This document shows, one piece after another, positions 34,985 to 47,200 of a stretch of DNA of 64,000 bases. Where the stretch lies: NCBI GenBank assembly GCA_030248295.1, contig JASANH010000976.1, forward strand, positions 124,001 through 188,000, written 5' to 3'. Position 1 is the first letter of the stretch. Each line of letters opens with the position of its first letter. A model generated the notes under the pieces. The model searched no databases, was not told the origin of the DNA, and saw only the letters and a list, made by a program, of their open reading frames with translations. The position numbers and the translations under genes are program-made. The stretch comes from Mesodorylaimus sp. YZB2_4. Its lineage: Eukaryota > Nematoda > Enoplea > Dorylaimida > Dorylaimidae.

Positions 34985-34992
34985 TTATATAC
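34985..34992 (-). promoter_or_regulatory. TATA box of the collagen gene
   Basis: The minus strand reads GTATATAAGG about 95 bases before the collagen ATG, a strong TATA match, as expected for a highly expressed, moult-timed gene. Confidence 0.5.
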
Positions 34993-36185
34993 GCTATCCA
35001 GGAATGTTTTGACAGCGATCGCCTTTGTTTGTGCACGTTTTTCAGTTCCTGTACTTCATTTCATGCTTGAATTAATCTAGTCCGAAAATAAGGTTGCGTC
35101 ACTTTCCATTCTGGCGAACGAATCTTCTGTTTGCGCAAAGATGACGGCCCGCGCATCCACGAGAAAAACGGAGAATAAAAACAAGTGGTAATCAGACCTT
35201 GACTTCGCGTGACCACAACCCTTTTCGAGTCTTGCATAATTGATGTTTCGGGAATCCCAATTTCGCCACTGAATTACGGAATAAAAGTGGGTTACGCAAA
35301 ACTATACGGTCAAGATCACTTCGCCTGACGTAATGACATGACGAGAAGATTCTGAAGATTCTTGGTCAATCAAGAATATCAGTTGTGCCTCGTGCATTAT
35401 GCTGGGTTGAAAGATGGGACACAGTAGTTTTTTTTGGTTCTGGCTTATACAGTATGCTGTATGTATCACGACAGCTTGGGTTTTTTTTCCAGGCGACATC
35501 GTTTAGTTCAAGAAACTCTCTAAAGCACCTGAAAGATTTTGGTCTAATGCGAGGTTCAAATTTCGCCTAAAAATGCAGTGATTTCCTCAATTTCTTAATT
35601 CCTCAGCCTTAGAGCTTCGATATCTGCCGCCGCGGCTAGTTTAAGTTCCGGGTCACAGGGACAGGATGGCAGCTGATTGGGACTTGGCCTGCCTGAACAG
35701 TAGCGAGGCACCCGACAAACAACATGACAAAGCTTCTCTGCTTGGCTAAACACCATCATGCACCCACTGTCCAATGAGGGTGGGAGATAAGACTACATAA
35801 AGTTTTGACAGTCTGATGTAAACTATTGAATGGGTCTTGCTCTTAGGGGCACTGCGGTTTTCCCTGCTGGCCGTTTTCAAAAGATACTAACTCTTATTCC
35901 TGGCAAGCACAGAGCGCAAAATCTTGCTGCTGTTACAACCTATCACTAGAAAAGAAACCCTGTCAATTTTTTTTATGGCCACATGATTTATTTTCCTGGG
36001 CAGCGAATGTTGGAACCACATCACGGCATCGAATATAACGCGACAGACAAAATAACCACCATGCAATAACTTTATCATCAATATCATTTTCTGAGGAGAA
36101 GCTGTAAGCCACCCAATGACTGCAAGCAACTGGACCATGCACACAGGGGTGCCAAACACGTACTGCTACTTTCCGCCAAGTTGCA
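34993..36185. other. Intergenic region between collagen and TTR-like gene 6
   Basis: About 1.2 kb with no supported coding sequence. Several short open frames lack splice support. Confidence 0.4.
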
Positions 36186-37445
36186 CTATTTCTTGTGGAA
36201 GCAATCTCTGTCCTCTCCCCAAATGTATGCTTCCAGGTTAATGATACCAACATCCAGCACTTTCATTCGGCTGTAATCGTATTCGAAATCGCTTCTTTCT
36301 CCGCGATTGATGTACTTTTTGGGAATGTAGAGGCTTAAACGCCGTTGACACCACTGAAAAATAAGTGAGAACATAGACTCTAACGTAATACTAGTTTCCT
36401 CCACCCCACTTCTCAACGTTTGAGCATACGATGCATTCGGTAAAGGCTATAATCTTACCAGAGTGTCGTCACAGTCGTGGTAGATCTTCAGCAGAGGTTC
36501 GATGTCCGTAAATTCACGAGTCCAGCCGTCCAAAAGGAAATGCCCACTGGCGTTTGACCGCTGTTCATCCAGGAGGTCGTCGAAACCTATATCTAAAACA
36601 GCATGCATCGCAGAAACAAACAGGACCAAAATTGACGAAATGCACAGTGCACTCGTGATCAGTAATCTTAGCATGCGGTGTTGGATTCCCGCTCTGGCCA
36701 TATTTCTTATTCTGTTTCTACTCTTGAAAGAGCGCTATGCCACCATAGGGGCCTGCGAATTGCGGCTCCGCTCCGTATTGCTTGGCCCAGCAACCCTGAC
36801 CAGGAGGCAGCAGCTTCATTACGGCTGGGAATGGCTGTTTCGTAATCCCGTTCTCAGAGTGGGAACTGGTTTTCGAAGGCGATTTGGTGAGTCCATTGCT
36901 CGCCTTGCATACCTCGCTCCGGGCGACTCACACAGTACCATCAGTGGCGGATGCCAAACGAGTTGAGAATGAGGAAACTATTCCTCAACACCAGTCGGGA
37001 ATGATCCCCTTCGTGTGAGCTATCATCTCAGGAAGCTGGTGCTGGCACAAAATCCCTTCGATAGAGAGGCCCCATTAGTGGAGCCTGCCATGAGGGTTGG
37101 TCGCCACACGACCTCGATTATAATCATGGCCGACATATACGAAACTGGATGCATATATCTCGTAGGGAACTGAGGAAGCATGAAGATACAAACTTGGAAA
37201 ACTGTAGGGTCTTTTGTATGAAATGCTCGCGGACAAAGGCGTTTTCGGTTTGAGCGGCATCGGGCATTCAGTCATGGCCGATCACCCAGTAAAACTCTAT
37301 TACCTTTATCGTACAACTTCATTTGAACATCTGCCGCTGATTGATTTCCACACAAAATGCGACCTCGGACAGCAACTCTTTGCAAAGTGCCATAAGCAAA
37401 AATGCATGGCAAGAATCCCGCAAAGAGTAAAACGGACGGGAACAT
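36186..37445 (-). CDS. Transthyretin-like secreted protein, gene 6 (three-exon type)
   Basis: Three exons, 37445-37304, 36592-36459 and 36353-36186, with phases 1 then 0, encode 147 aa. The first exon gives the signal peptide (FPSVLLFAGFLPCIFAYG) and RVAVRGRILCGNQSAADV, KLYDK. The second gives IGFDDLLDEQRSNASGHFLL and IEPLLKIYHDCDD. The third gives WCQRRLSLYIPKKYI, a longer acidic loop and EDRDCFHKK. Exon 2 has the same length (134 nt) and phases as exon 2 of gene 5. The first intron is 711 nt, much longer than in the other copies. The usual Pro before the conserved CQR Cys is Trp here. Confidence 0.88.
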
Positions 37446-37863
37446 GATTTCTGGTGCAACAAGAGAAACCTGAGGTTCATATTCGTTGTCACTTCCTAAA
37501 TAGGCGCAGATATTAAAATAAGCAGGCGGAGTATGAAATTACATCCGACTATAGGCCATGCATGTTTGTTTGAAGCTTAAATTTTCGCTTGCTTTTGCTT
37601 CATTTAGCAAAATTTGGGGCGAGTACTATGTAGCAGACCAGGCCTCGTTGATTTTGAGAAATCACTCCCACGCAGCAAAGTGCAGAGACCCTTGTCCTTG
37701 CTAAAACAACATTCACTCAGTCATTGCATCATAAACAGTATTTAGGTTCCGCAAATCACTGCTCGAAACCTGTCATATCTATATCCATATATGTACAAGA
37801 TAACAAAAGTCACTACATGGTAATGGTTAAAATGGGGGGGGGGGGTCGCTAGGGTAACGTTAG

Positions 37864-38812
37864 CTAGTTCACAGCAAGGCCGAACAGTTTGATCGAATGC
37901 TGCTCTTCACCAAACTCAAAACCAGCAGTCGAGTTAACACTTTCGAGGCGATCACTGAATTCAGAAAAGTCACCAGCACCGAACGAGTTGTAGGCGGCTA
38001 TGCGAACAGGGTTTCCGTCCGGGCACTTTTCTTGGCATTGTTTGTACGCGTACCATGAGAGCCAGGTTTCCTAAACTCATCGTCAGTAAGGCCTTCACAA
38101 AAATACTGATATTTTGCCGAAACGGAGTACTCACGTCTTCAAAAAGGATGCTATCATTAGCATTGCTTCGGCACCACACCTCAATTTTGTAAGCAGTGGC
38201 TGTCGGCAAATGAGACCACCAAACTTCGGTGATGTTGGTCATCGTGACGCGGGTCATTCGAATAACAGGTTTGTCTGGCTTGTCTATGACGTTTTCCGGA
38301 TTTGCTATTGCTAGACTTAAAAACAAATGACCGACCACTTACCCCCCTTCTCAAGGTCTCCAACAGCACCGCGTGTGTCATTGCAGTGGATCGCTCCACC
38401 TGGACCTCCATCCTCACTCATGAACCTCTAAAACTGCTTATGATATGCCGCTGGTCACATGGTTGGATTAGCTAGAGTCTCACCTCCGACTCCTCCACAT
38501 AGACCGCGCATGGGATGAGACAATCTTCGGTAGTGAAGGACTTAAAGCAGATTCTATGCTCACAGGAATTTTTCAAAAATTACAGTACTCACTGCGTTCC
38601 TCCAGTCCATACATTCATCCAAGCAGGCATGCAGGCAATTTGAATCCTAGACACAAAAGCCATCAGCGGGTTTTTCTGAGTGGACATCGGTCACCTACCG
38701 CAGTGTCAATGGTATGGTTATGATGCACCGTCCGATTATCGAGATGACGACCTTGTATTATTACACTCGTTGATAAGATATAAAGAACGATACAAATTGG
38801 CGACAGTGTCAT
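37864..38812 (-). CDS. Small secreted protein with Cys-rich N-terminus and one fibronectin III domain
   Basis: The ATG at 38810-38812 gives a signal peptide (LSPICIVLYILSTSVIIQG) and His-rich spacer (38812-38699). Mini-exons 38646-38593 (NCLHACLDECMDWRNA) and 38540-38484 (TTEDCLIPCAVYVEESE) hold paired cysteines. A further exon (from about 38427) carries RFMSEDGGPGGAIHCND. The last two give a fibronectin III fold with KPDKPVIRMTRV, TEVWWSHLPTATAYKIEVWC and RIAAYNSFGAGDFSEFSDRL, then a stop at 37864. Cys-rich segments before FN3 recall anosmin/KAL-1, but there is no WAP domain and only one FN3, so I do not name it. The intron before IANPENV is either only 32 nt or starts at an earlier, weaker donor. 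Confidence 0.7.
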
Positions 38813-38883
38813 GGCTGCTTTACTAAAACCCTACCAATCAAACGAAACGAGCCTTCTGACAATCTTAGGTCCGCATTCGAGCA

Positions 38884-38890
38884 TTTTATA
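38884..38890 (-). promoter_or_regulatory. TATA box of the FN3 gene
   Basis: TATAAAA on the minus strand, about 72 bases before the ATG of the FN3 gene. Confidence 0.45.
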
Positions 38891-40627
38891 CGAACGATGG
38901 CCAATGGTCGAGAGTGTCAGCCTGGCGACGTCACTAGCCCCAGTAGTAGGTGTGTTTATTGAGGGACCAGTTTGCCATGACGGCATGTGTGTATGCACTG
39001 ATGAGTGTAAGTTTACCATTGGACTGCTGATGGGACACGATGATGATGGTGTGATGTATTGTGTACTGTAGCGAAATGATGTTCCTTGTAGGTGAATCGG
39101 CTAGCGGGTATACAAATACTCGACGCTAATATGCTACTCCAATTTACCCATTCATCAATTTCCCAGATGCAATAGAGCAAATGGGACCTAAAAGCATACC
39201 GTACTTTCTTCGTGGGCTGAGAGAAAAGACGCAAGGCTAAAAGTGGCGTCTGCATTCTCTGTTTCAGTTACTTGTTTTTAGGGAACACATTTGGCACACT
39301 TTAGGTGACAAGAATAGGTAGATGCGTTGCGATATGGTTGGTAAGTATAATGTGAGATGCAAAGAGAGCGACGGGATATGAGGATCGGTTCTACAATGCA
39401 ATGTGTCAATGCTAGGTTGACGCCGGCAAATAGGTACCTACGAGCTCGCTGTCGCAAACAACTCCCTTAATGATGCAGCCCACAATATGCAGAGTACATG
39501 CTCCACTGAGCAGTGCTATGTACGCAGCTTCAATCAACCGAAGGTAAAGCATGTAAGAAAATCAAGCGTCCCTTTTTGACATCCTCATAAACGTCTACGC
39601 AACAGCAAGCATCCCAAATAAGCATGTCCTTCTGAGCGTGCCCCTTGCTCCAAGGAGTGTACAAGCATAAAATGGCGTATGTTTAATCGCCGTGCTTTGT
39701 ATCGATCCGAATTCTCGAGAGCCAGCATTTGCGGAAGGAAAGTCAAAAAACTTAATTTATTATTGGCATGGGCGAGAAGGCGAGTGTCACATTCGGTTAC
39801 CCCAAAAATTAACAGCTTTCGTGATGACGGCGACGATCGTTGCCGGCCCAGGCTGATTGGATTAGACACTCAACTGAACCAGACCCATCAGACTGGCTTT
39901 GCGGAAAGCGTAAGACGAGACGGGCCTAAATGTTCACACGAAGCTCTTCCTCGTTCATGATAAGCTAAAAAATAAGAAAGCCAAAAGAGGATGGATGCGT
40001 TTCAGCGGATTATGGGCGCAGTGATATCGGTTTGACAGGGCGAGGTTCTGTTTGTGTTGCCGACAATATTCAAGATTTCGTTTTGCTTAGCTGATGGAAG
40101 AGTAGTTTTGCGGCGAGGTTGAAGGAAGGAAAGCGTTCTCAAGGGTGGTTGCATTCGAAATTATTGACCACCCCTGTTGCTGCACGACCAGCTGCTCGTT
40201 AGCTTCCTTTTTATTAGTGCCACTCTGGCTGCCAGAGCTCTGTCGAGCCCGCTTTTATCTCCCCGGAGATGATTGCGGCAGGAAACGAGTAGTGAACTGT
40301 AATCGTCCACACTAAGCATCATTCATTTTAGGATCACCCCGGCCATCGAATCACGCCAACAAATGGGCATGTGCTGCCCTGTTTGCGCCATTCATTATTC
40401 CAATCTTCTCGGCTCCTAGACGCCGGCGATCGCTCTTGCGTAGCATCAAATGCACGTTCGGTCTTACTCGAACCAGTAATCTCGACTGGAATTATCATTT
40501 CATGGCTCTCTTGCGCTAATCGCCTTCCGACTCCTTGACTACACGCCTCGTCCGCCAACTTCGCTTCCGTTCTTACGAGGCGTGTTATAGTTTTCCAATT
40601 TCGCCCAAGGCCACCAATGCGCTGCCG
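38891..40627. other. Intergenic region between FN3 gene and PDE4
   Basis: About 1.7 kb between divergent genes. It should contain the distal promoter of PDE4. No repeat or coding block was recognised. Confidence 0.35.
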
Positions 40628-41280
40628 ATGACTGCATCAGAGTCCGAAGCGCTTCGAGGCGCGAGCAGTGTCTGCGCAACCCACTCTATTCCATGCACAT
40701 CGTCGGCTCCTGACGAGGACGTTACGACTGAGTTCTCGGGTAAGTAACGAGATCTGGAAATTGTTTCCACTCACTGACCAGTCGCTGCGAGTTTAGAAGA
40801 CAGGTCCTATTTGAGCTAGAAGTGCGAGAGCGGCCAAACGGCTTAGGACGAGCTGTTAGACCGTATAGGTATTCACGTCAGCTCGAGCTGCGGTTCCTTC
40901 CGGCCTGCGTTACCGTAGTCTTCTGTTACTCGTACAAGCTTCTCCATTCTCAGAGGGGGACATATATTTGGATTGGGTTTTGCTTATTCACATTTCACTC
41001 TTCCATTCTCTTCTCTTTGGCCACACATAGATCATTTTGCCGACGAGCAGAAAGCGCCGAAACGAAATGGAGTTCAGGGGCGAAATGGTGTGAAAGCGGA
41101 TTTAGCATTACCCCTACCTGCATCCGTCATACCAAACGTGGACAAGGTCTATAAGAAGATGGCCATTGCACTCTCTTCTGCAGCTAATGTACGCGATGCT
41201 TATTTGGGCAAAGCCACGTCGTCTTTTCGCAACTACGGTCAGCGAATGAGAGCGTGGAGGCGAGGTGGAAAGAGTTTGAG
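40628..41280 (+). CDS. PDE4 candidate alternative N-terminus 1 (two exons)
   Basis: A frame with an ATG at 40628 runs to a GTAAGT donor after 40739 (phase 1). It joins exactly to 41031 after CACACATAG and continues to a GTAAGA donor after 41280 (phase 2). It encodes a Ser/Glu-rich start ([13 protein letters not shown]) and [20 protein letters not shown], then [17 protein letters not shown]. The phase-2 end fits the UCR1 exon at 48563. No homology is recognised for this segment, as is usual for variable PDE4 N-termini. An open frame without ATG extends upstream to about 40520. Confidence 0.5.
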
Positions 41281-44200
41281 GTAAGAGCGAAGCTTTTTCT
41301 CTGTTCTAGCGCGTTTTCGCGAGCTCAGAATGTGGACGTGCCTGATGCATACATATGCAGATTTTGCCGCATGCGAGATAGGACGGCTAGGATACCAGAA
41401 ATGGTAAATAGGTGTAGCGTCCCTATCAAGTGAACGCTGCTGTGGAAACTGATACGCCAACTGGAACTTGTGTCAATAGCTTTAGTTGCTGATGGATTGT
41501 TTCTCCTGGCGCAGTGGGGTACCCGATAATTTGCGCCATAGAAAATCCCGTTTGTGAACATTAGCCATCCCCGCACATGGAGCCCATGCACGCTAGACAG
41601 GCAGGAAACATGATCTGCGACTAAAAATGAAGCCATGACCATGCTAGGACATCGATCATGAACGAGACTCATACACACGTTGAGAACCTTGCTCTGAATA
41701 ATCATTAATTGGCTCCTGTGCAGACAAGGAAAACTGCCATGACAATCAGACGTAACACATGTCACTTATTCCCAAGAGATTTCTTAACTAATCAGACAAA
41801 ATTGTCAAGGAGCTCGTCCACCAGACCTTCGCCTACTCAGTACGGTACCTCTGGCATAGGGGTAATAGTTTGAGTTAGCTCAGCTTTCACTCTTTCTAAC
41901 TAGTCATCGTAGACATGTTTCGTGGAATAAGATAGGGCTGTTTCATTCCTTCTTGCTTTCTACCGAGGATCTCGACTTGACTTGTCCGACGTACACTCTC
42001 TTCTTACGATTAGTCCAACGGGCCGTGTTCGCGCTATGATCCATTTGTCAAACATCGTACACACATGTGACATCCAACGATAAGAGTGCCTCCTGACGAG
42101 AACTTTGGTAGTTCTTAGGTAGTGCTGCTATGACGGCCTCGCCTCGACAGTAATTCAATCTACCAGATTCAGTGCGCTTCAATTTCCTCGGCCTCGGTCA
42201 ATAATAGACTTGTCCAATAAGCTCAATATTTGTTTAATTTTCATTTGGTACCTGCCTTAGCTGTGGCTTGGTGACTGGGCTAGGATGTTTGAAGTCTCGA
42301 GGAAGGTGGATAAAGCAGCTGAAAACAAATGCTTTTTTTGCTTTGTCCAATATCCTACGAAAATGGTCTCCCAGGCCGAGCCATGGCAAGAAGCAGAATA
42401 AACTGGGAGGAAGCTAGCTCTCAATCGTACACGACCTACGCTCTCCGGAATTGAAACTTAGAAAGGGGATGTGAGAGGGCCAGTACCTACCGCCCTATTC
42501 TTTCCCTGCTCTCTGTGGCATATGCACTGGCGCCAGAGAGGGAGTGAGCGTTTGTTAAATTTGCGATCCTTGAGGAGTTTGGAGTGTCGATCTAGGATGA
42601 ATCTTTCAAAATTGTGAGATGTATTTTGTCTTTGCAGTTTATCGGCCGACTATTCCAATTTTCTAACTAGTCAAGCTTACCTTACACATATGGCGTGCAA
42701 AGAGACGAATTTTTAGGAACAATCACTCTTGAAATAAGGACTGGTCGATTACGTACGCTAAAAGCCTTTGTGTTCTCATTGACGTTAGCACTTACTCTTT
42801 TACGAGTCCGCACATGTTTGGACTGTAAAAGTGGTTGCCAGTGGTGGTTTTACGGATGACGATAAGAGCTGCGTTCGCATATTTCATCCGAGACTAGTGG
42901 TCCAAGGGCAGAAGTACGAGTCGTTTGCGCATTTGCACTCGCTGTTGCGGACCATAATTGGTGGCCAAGCTGGCTGGCCCTGCTCGTCGGGAGTATATCA
43001 ATACCATAAAAGGCTAGTTCGGTTAGCCAAATCTCGTTTTCGGCTCCCTTGGCGAATGAAGAAAAGGGGCTCGATTCGATTACCATATTTGACTCCGCCT
43101 GTCCACTAACACTGAAGTTCCTACTTCCAGGCCTCATTTTGACGAATAACTGATTGTGAGTGACCGATTTTCAAGAGCAAGTTCCTTGTTCTCCGTCAAA
43201 GAGACTTACTTGTCTGGACTTCTCATAGTGAATGAAGGAAAGTGGTGAGAACTAGAAACCAGTCGTGTTTGACCATACCCATCTTCTCATTGTCTACAAA
43301 TTTTGGGGGTGATATTTCGGCTTTTGATAAATAACTTAGTTTCAGCCTTAGCTATTCTAACTAGCAATAAATCACCAAATTCCGATATCCATGCTCTATT
43401 TGCAGCGAGTGCTCGAATTGTGGAAGGCATTACGCTCGTGATAGTAGATTTTTTCTACATTTTTACTCCCTGCCGGAAGTCGACTCTGAAGAGAGCAGCA
43501 AAGAGAATTCGATTTTCTCGTTTTTTTTAATTTTGTATCCCTGCGGTCGTTGAAGAAAGACTTATATGTCCGGCTAATTCACTGATATTTTGCTAGATAA
43601 ATAGGCCAACGTCAAGCTCGGATAGTCATGCTAGCCGAAAGGGGTACTATCAGTGCGCTCGACTCGCTTCGTGTGTCCAATATTGCACGGCGTCATACAG
43701 TCTGGTAAGTAACACGGGTGATGATGGGCGTGCTGACTGGGGAGACTAGGGTAAGACTTGCTGGACTGATAAGTAACAGACTACAAAGAAAACGCATGGC
43801 TCTTCATGTTATCCGCGTGGCATGGCCGCGTTCGTACTGAGAAAGATCTCGGGGCTTTTCTCACGATAGAACATATTTCCTGGCCAGCCCGCGTCTTGTC
43901 TTGACTAGGTCGTAATCAATGCGTTTCCACCAAGTGCTTCAGAGACATCGATTCGACCAATATTGGATCGCGATAGCGCCGCGGTATTGCGTTATCTACT
44001 TTTTTAAAGGGTCAATTGCCTCCTTGGCTGAATGGCATTTGAGCCTCGTTGAACTAACCACGGCTTGCTCGTGTAATCGTTTTGTGTCTGAGCCTGTTCA
44101 ACCATTGTTGAGCAGAACAGCACCGAATGCTAGGTAAGTAACCATAGCGATGACGGGGCTGGGCCGATGAGACAGGTTTGGTCTCGCTGCCCGCCAGCCA

Positions 44201-47200
44201 GCAATTAACCAAGCGCACAATAGATCGTAGGTGAACGGAGGCGAGTAAGCTTGGAGATACATCGCTTATTTATTACAGTAGAGTTAGTGATATCGTATTA
44301 GCTAGAATACCATTGCTAGGGTATGCTCGTAAAACGATTGACTGGCTTTACTACAAAGAGAATGGATTTTGACGTCGACGCTCCCTAGTCGCTTGTTGGA
44401 AAAGTTATATCGTGGAACTGAAAGCGGCACGTGTCACTCTGGCAGTTCAATGGCATGTTGTTGGCCATGATGAGCGAATCGACTCTCGTTCCCAGGCAGC
44501 CCATGCCATGATCGTAGGCGTGGCAGCTCCTGTGTAAACGGATCAGCCGAGAGCATCCACGCAAGACCGGGTTGTCTAATGTTCAACGTACAATAGTAGC
44601 TAGTTCTCAAAGGAAAACACTCTGGAAAGCCATTCGGCTTTTATGACGACCTGGGATCTTCTAGCCTTGCCGGAAGCCTACAGATGCTTATGCAAGAATA
44701 ACAGTCTATGTTCCATTTGTTCAAGTTTTTCTCAACTTTTCGTGCCAAAGCTCTGAACTGATGCTCGGGTACATACCTGGCTAAAGTGAAGCCAGGTTGA
44801 AGAACTCTCCCACCGGCTATAGAAACGAGAAGAAAGTAAACTTTCATCGTTTACCATTGAACTTTAACGCAACTGAAGCTTTTCGCTTCTCATATTGGAT
44901 TTTCGTGACCGACTGTGTTGAGCCCTTTTTTCAAGCTGCATGCAACAGATATGTAGAAGGCTGAGATGAGATTCACAATGGGCTTCAGCTAAGGCTGACC
45001 GAGGCGCCTAGGTACTTCGGTGTGGTTTAGACAAAAAATATTGAATACCAGAGCCGACAGTGGAAATGAGATTGTGGAAGCCACGGTTCATTCACATTTA
45101 CGTGCGTCAATGCTGGCATTGTAGTCTTTGCTATGCGCATACTTCATCGTAGCTTACGTCCAAAACGCGCATTACCTTAATATATTGTGCGCAAAGCATT
45201 TTCGTTTGAGTCGACCAGCTTTAAAATCGACTTTTGACTCGGCTTTTCAAGGTCTATTGCCGCCATCCTTTGCCTTCTCGGTTCATCAACACGTGGCCAC
45301 AGCGGACTGCTATCAGCTGCTTTTGACTGGCCATCTTTGGAACAATGAAGAAAACGCCGAAGCGAAGTCCTGATATTGTAGTCGAAGACACTGGTGTGGA
45401 GAGCGATGAGACAATGGAGGAGGCTGGTAGTGGTTCTGAATCCTTTACAAGGAAACCGCCTGCAATGTTGCCTTTGACTGCGCCTGACCGAGGGGGCATA
45501 TTTTCTTTTATAAGTAAGACGCGTATCACTTCGGTCAACCCATCTTCGGGTACACCAAATGGAAGCTCGTTAGGATTACCCAGACACTTAATCTTACATC
45601 ATCGACGACACTCCGCTGATTTCTTTAGTCGTGCAGGTCATAGCGGGTAAGTTAAATGGCTGCGACTGTTTGGCCTGTCTTTTATGACAATCACGTAAGC
45701 GTAGCCTCGGGCTAGTTGTGTATTGAACAGTCTGGTTACAACCCTCATTTTGTTCGAGCAGGCTGAAACTAGTCTGTTCATCCAAGTTGAGCTATCATGG
45801 CAGACAGTTTAGTAAACGCTGGTAGGTGCCTGTGCAGTTTGTATTGTCACAACTCGTCGACCTAGCTCGTTATCGCTGAAATCTTCATTTTCCTTTTACG
45901 GTTTAATAAACTCGTAATAGGCGTTAAAGACGAGCTGATTGTGAGATAAAATGCCGCAGAGGCCAGGTGTTTGAATAAGTTCCAGCCGTTTTTGTTATTT
46001 CATCGGGCGCTGCGCGTATTGATCATCTTGGGCCAACATGGAAGACGACAGGTTTGTGCACTTTGTTGGAATTCTGGATACATGTGATGGCTTAAATGAC
46101 CATAGATAGGCTTTTTCACACCCGAAGAGTATGGGCTGTGGCATTCATGAATGCCAAGCGCATCTACCAATAATTAAAAGGGTTATTCAATAGTCTCTTC
46201 AGGCAACTTTTATTTTGCAGTCAATCGGGATTGCTAAGTGGGTGAAAAAAGGAGATGTGAATGAAACTGGAGATAGAAATAGGTTCACGCCCAGTGGTGA
46301 TTGTGTACCTTTTATCGCACTATGCAAATCTGTAATTTGAGGCGTTGCTTAATGCCGGCAAGTTTTGTTGATTGACTTAGCATTTCGAGCGGTCGGTTCT
46401 TTAATTTTCTCCCAACGTGAGTGAAAACAGTTTTCCCCAGTTCGACCTCCGACAACGCCCATTTTAATTCCAAGCGACGACCGCGAACGATTCGAATTGA
46501 TGAGTCCTGTTTAGTTCCAATCCATTCGCTTTGACTAAAGGCTCTGTTTTGAGCTTTTGTCCTCCCGACTAAATTTGGAACAGTGCGTTTTGACTAATCG
46601 CTTGCCCAAAGTCGGAATGTACGTTGCTACTTCGAAAAGTCATCATCGCGTGACCAGAGTGGTCTCTTTCAGGTATTCGATGAACAGGATCGAATGCAGG
46701 GATATTTCTCCAACATCTGTGGGGGCCAGTTTATAGGGAAAAATTATTTGGTTTCGGTTACATTTTCGTGCATGTCATTTGGGGAGGACAAATTGCAGCA
46801 GCTCGAAGATACGTCTAGCAACGAGTTAAAGGATTCTTGACCTTGCAATTCGTGGATCTATCAAGTTCTGGTCGGCTGAATCTCGGCTAGGTCTAGCATG
46901 TTGGGACTAGCGCCACGCCTCTTCTCTGCCCGGGCCCATCTCTAATCCATAAATGTACCAGGCTTTGTGCTTTGAGTCAAACGGATGGAGCATCTGTAAC
47001 TCAAACCCGAGCGGCGCAGCCTTCATAATTGCATGAGTTGTTCCTGAGTAGGGTAAAGCCATCTTACATCGGCGCTCACATGCTCGTTCTCCATCTCCGA
47101 GGAACCAAGTCGGCCTTTGATGAAAGGCGAAAAGAGCGAGCAGAAAGGGATAATATTGGAGGCGGCTGGGGTTAGAGCAAGAAAAAACCTTTCTCCTTTT

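Noticed and set aside
42831..43109. 92-codon plus-strand frame inside the PDE4 locus
   Set aside because: It ends in a stop without a usable donor, has no homology and composition looks random.
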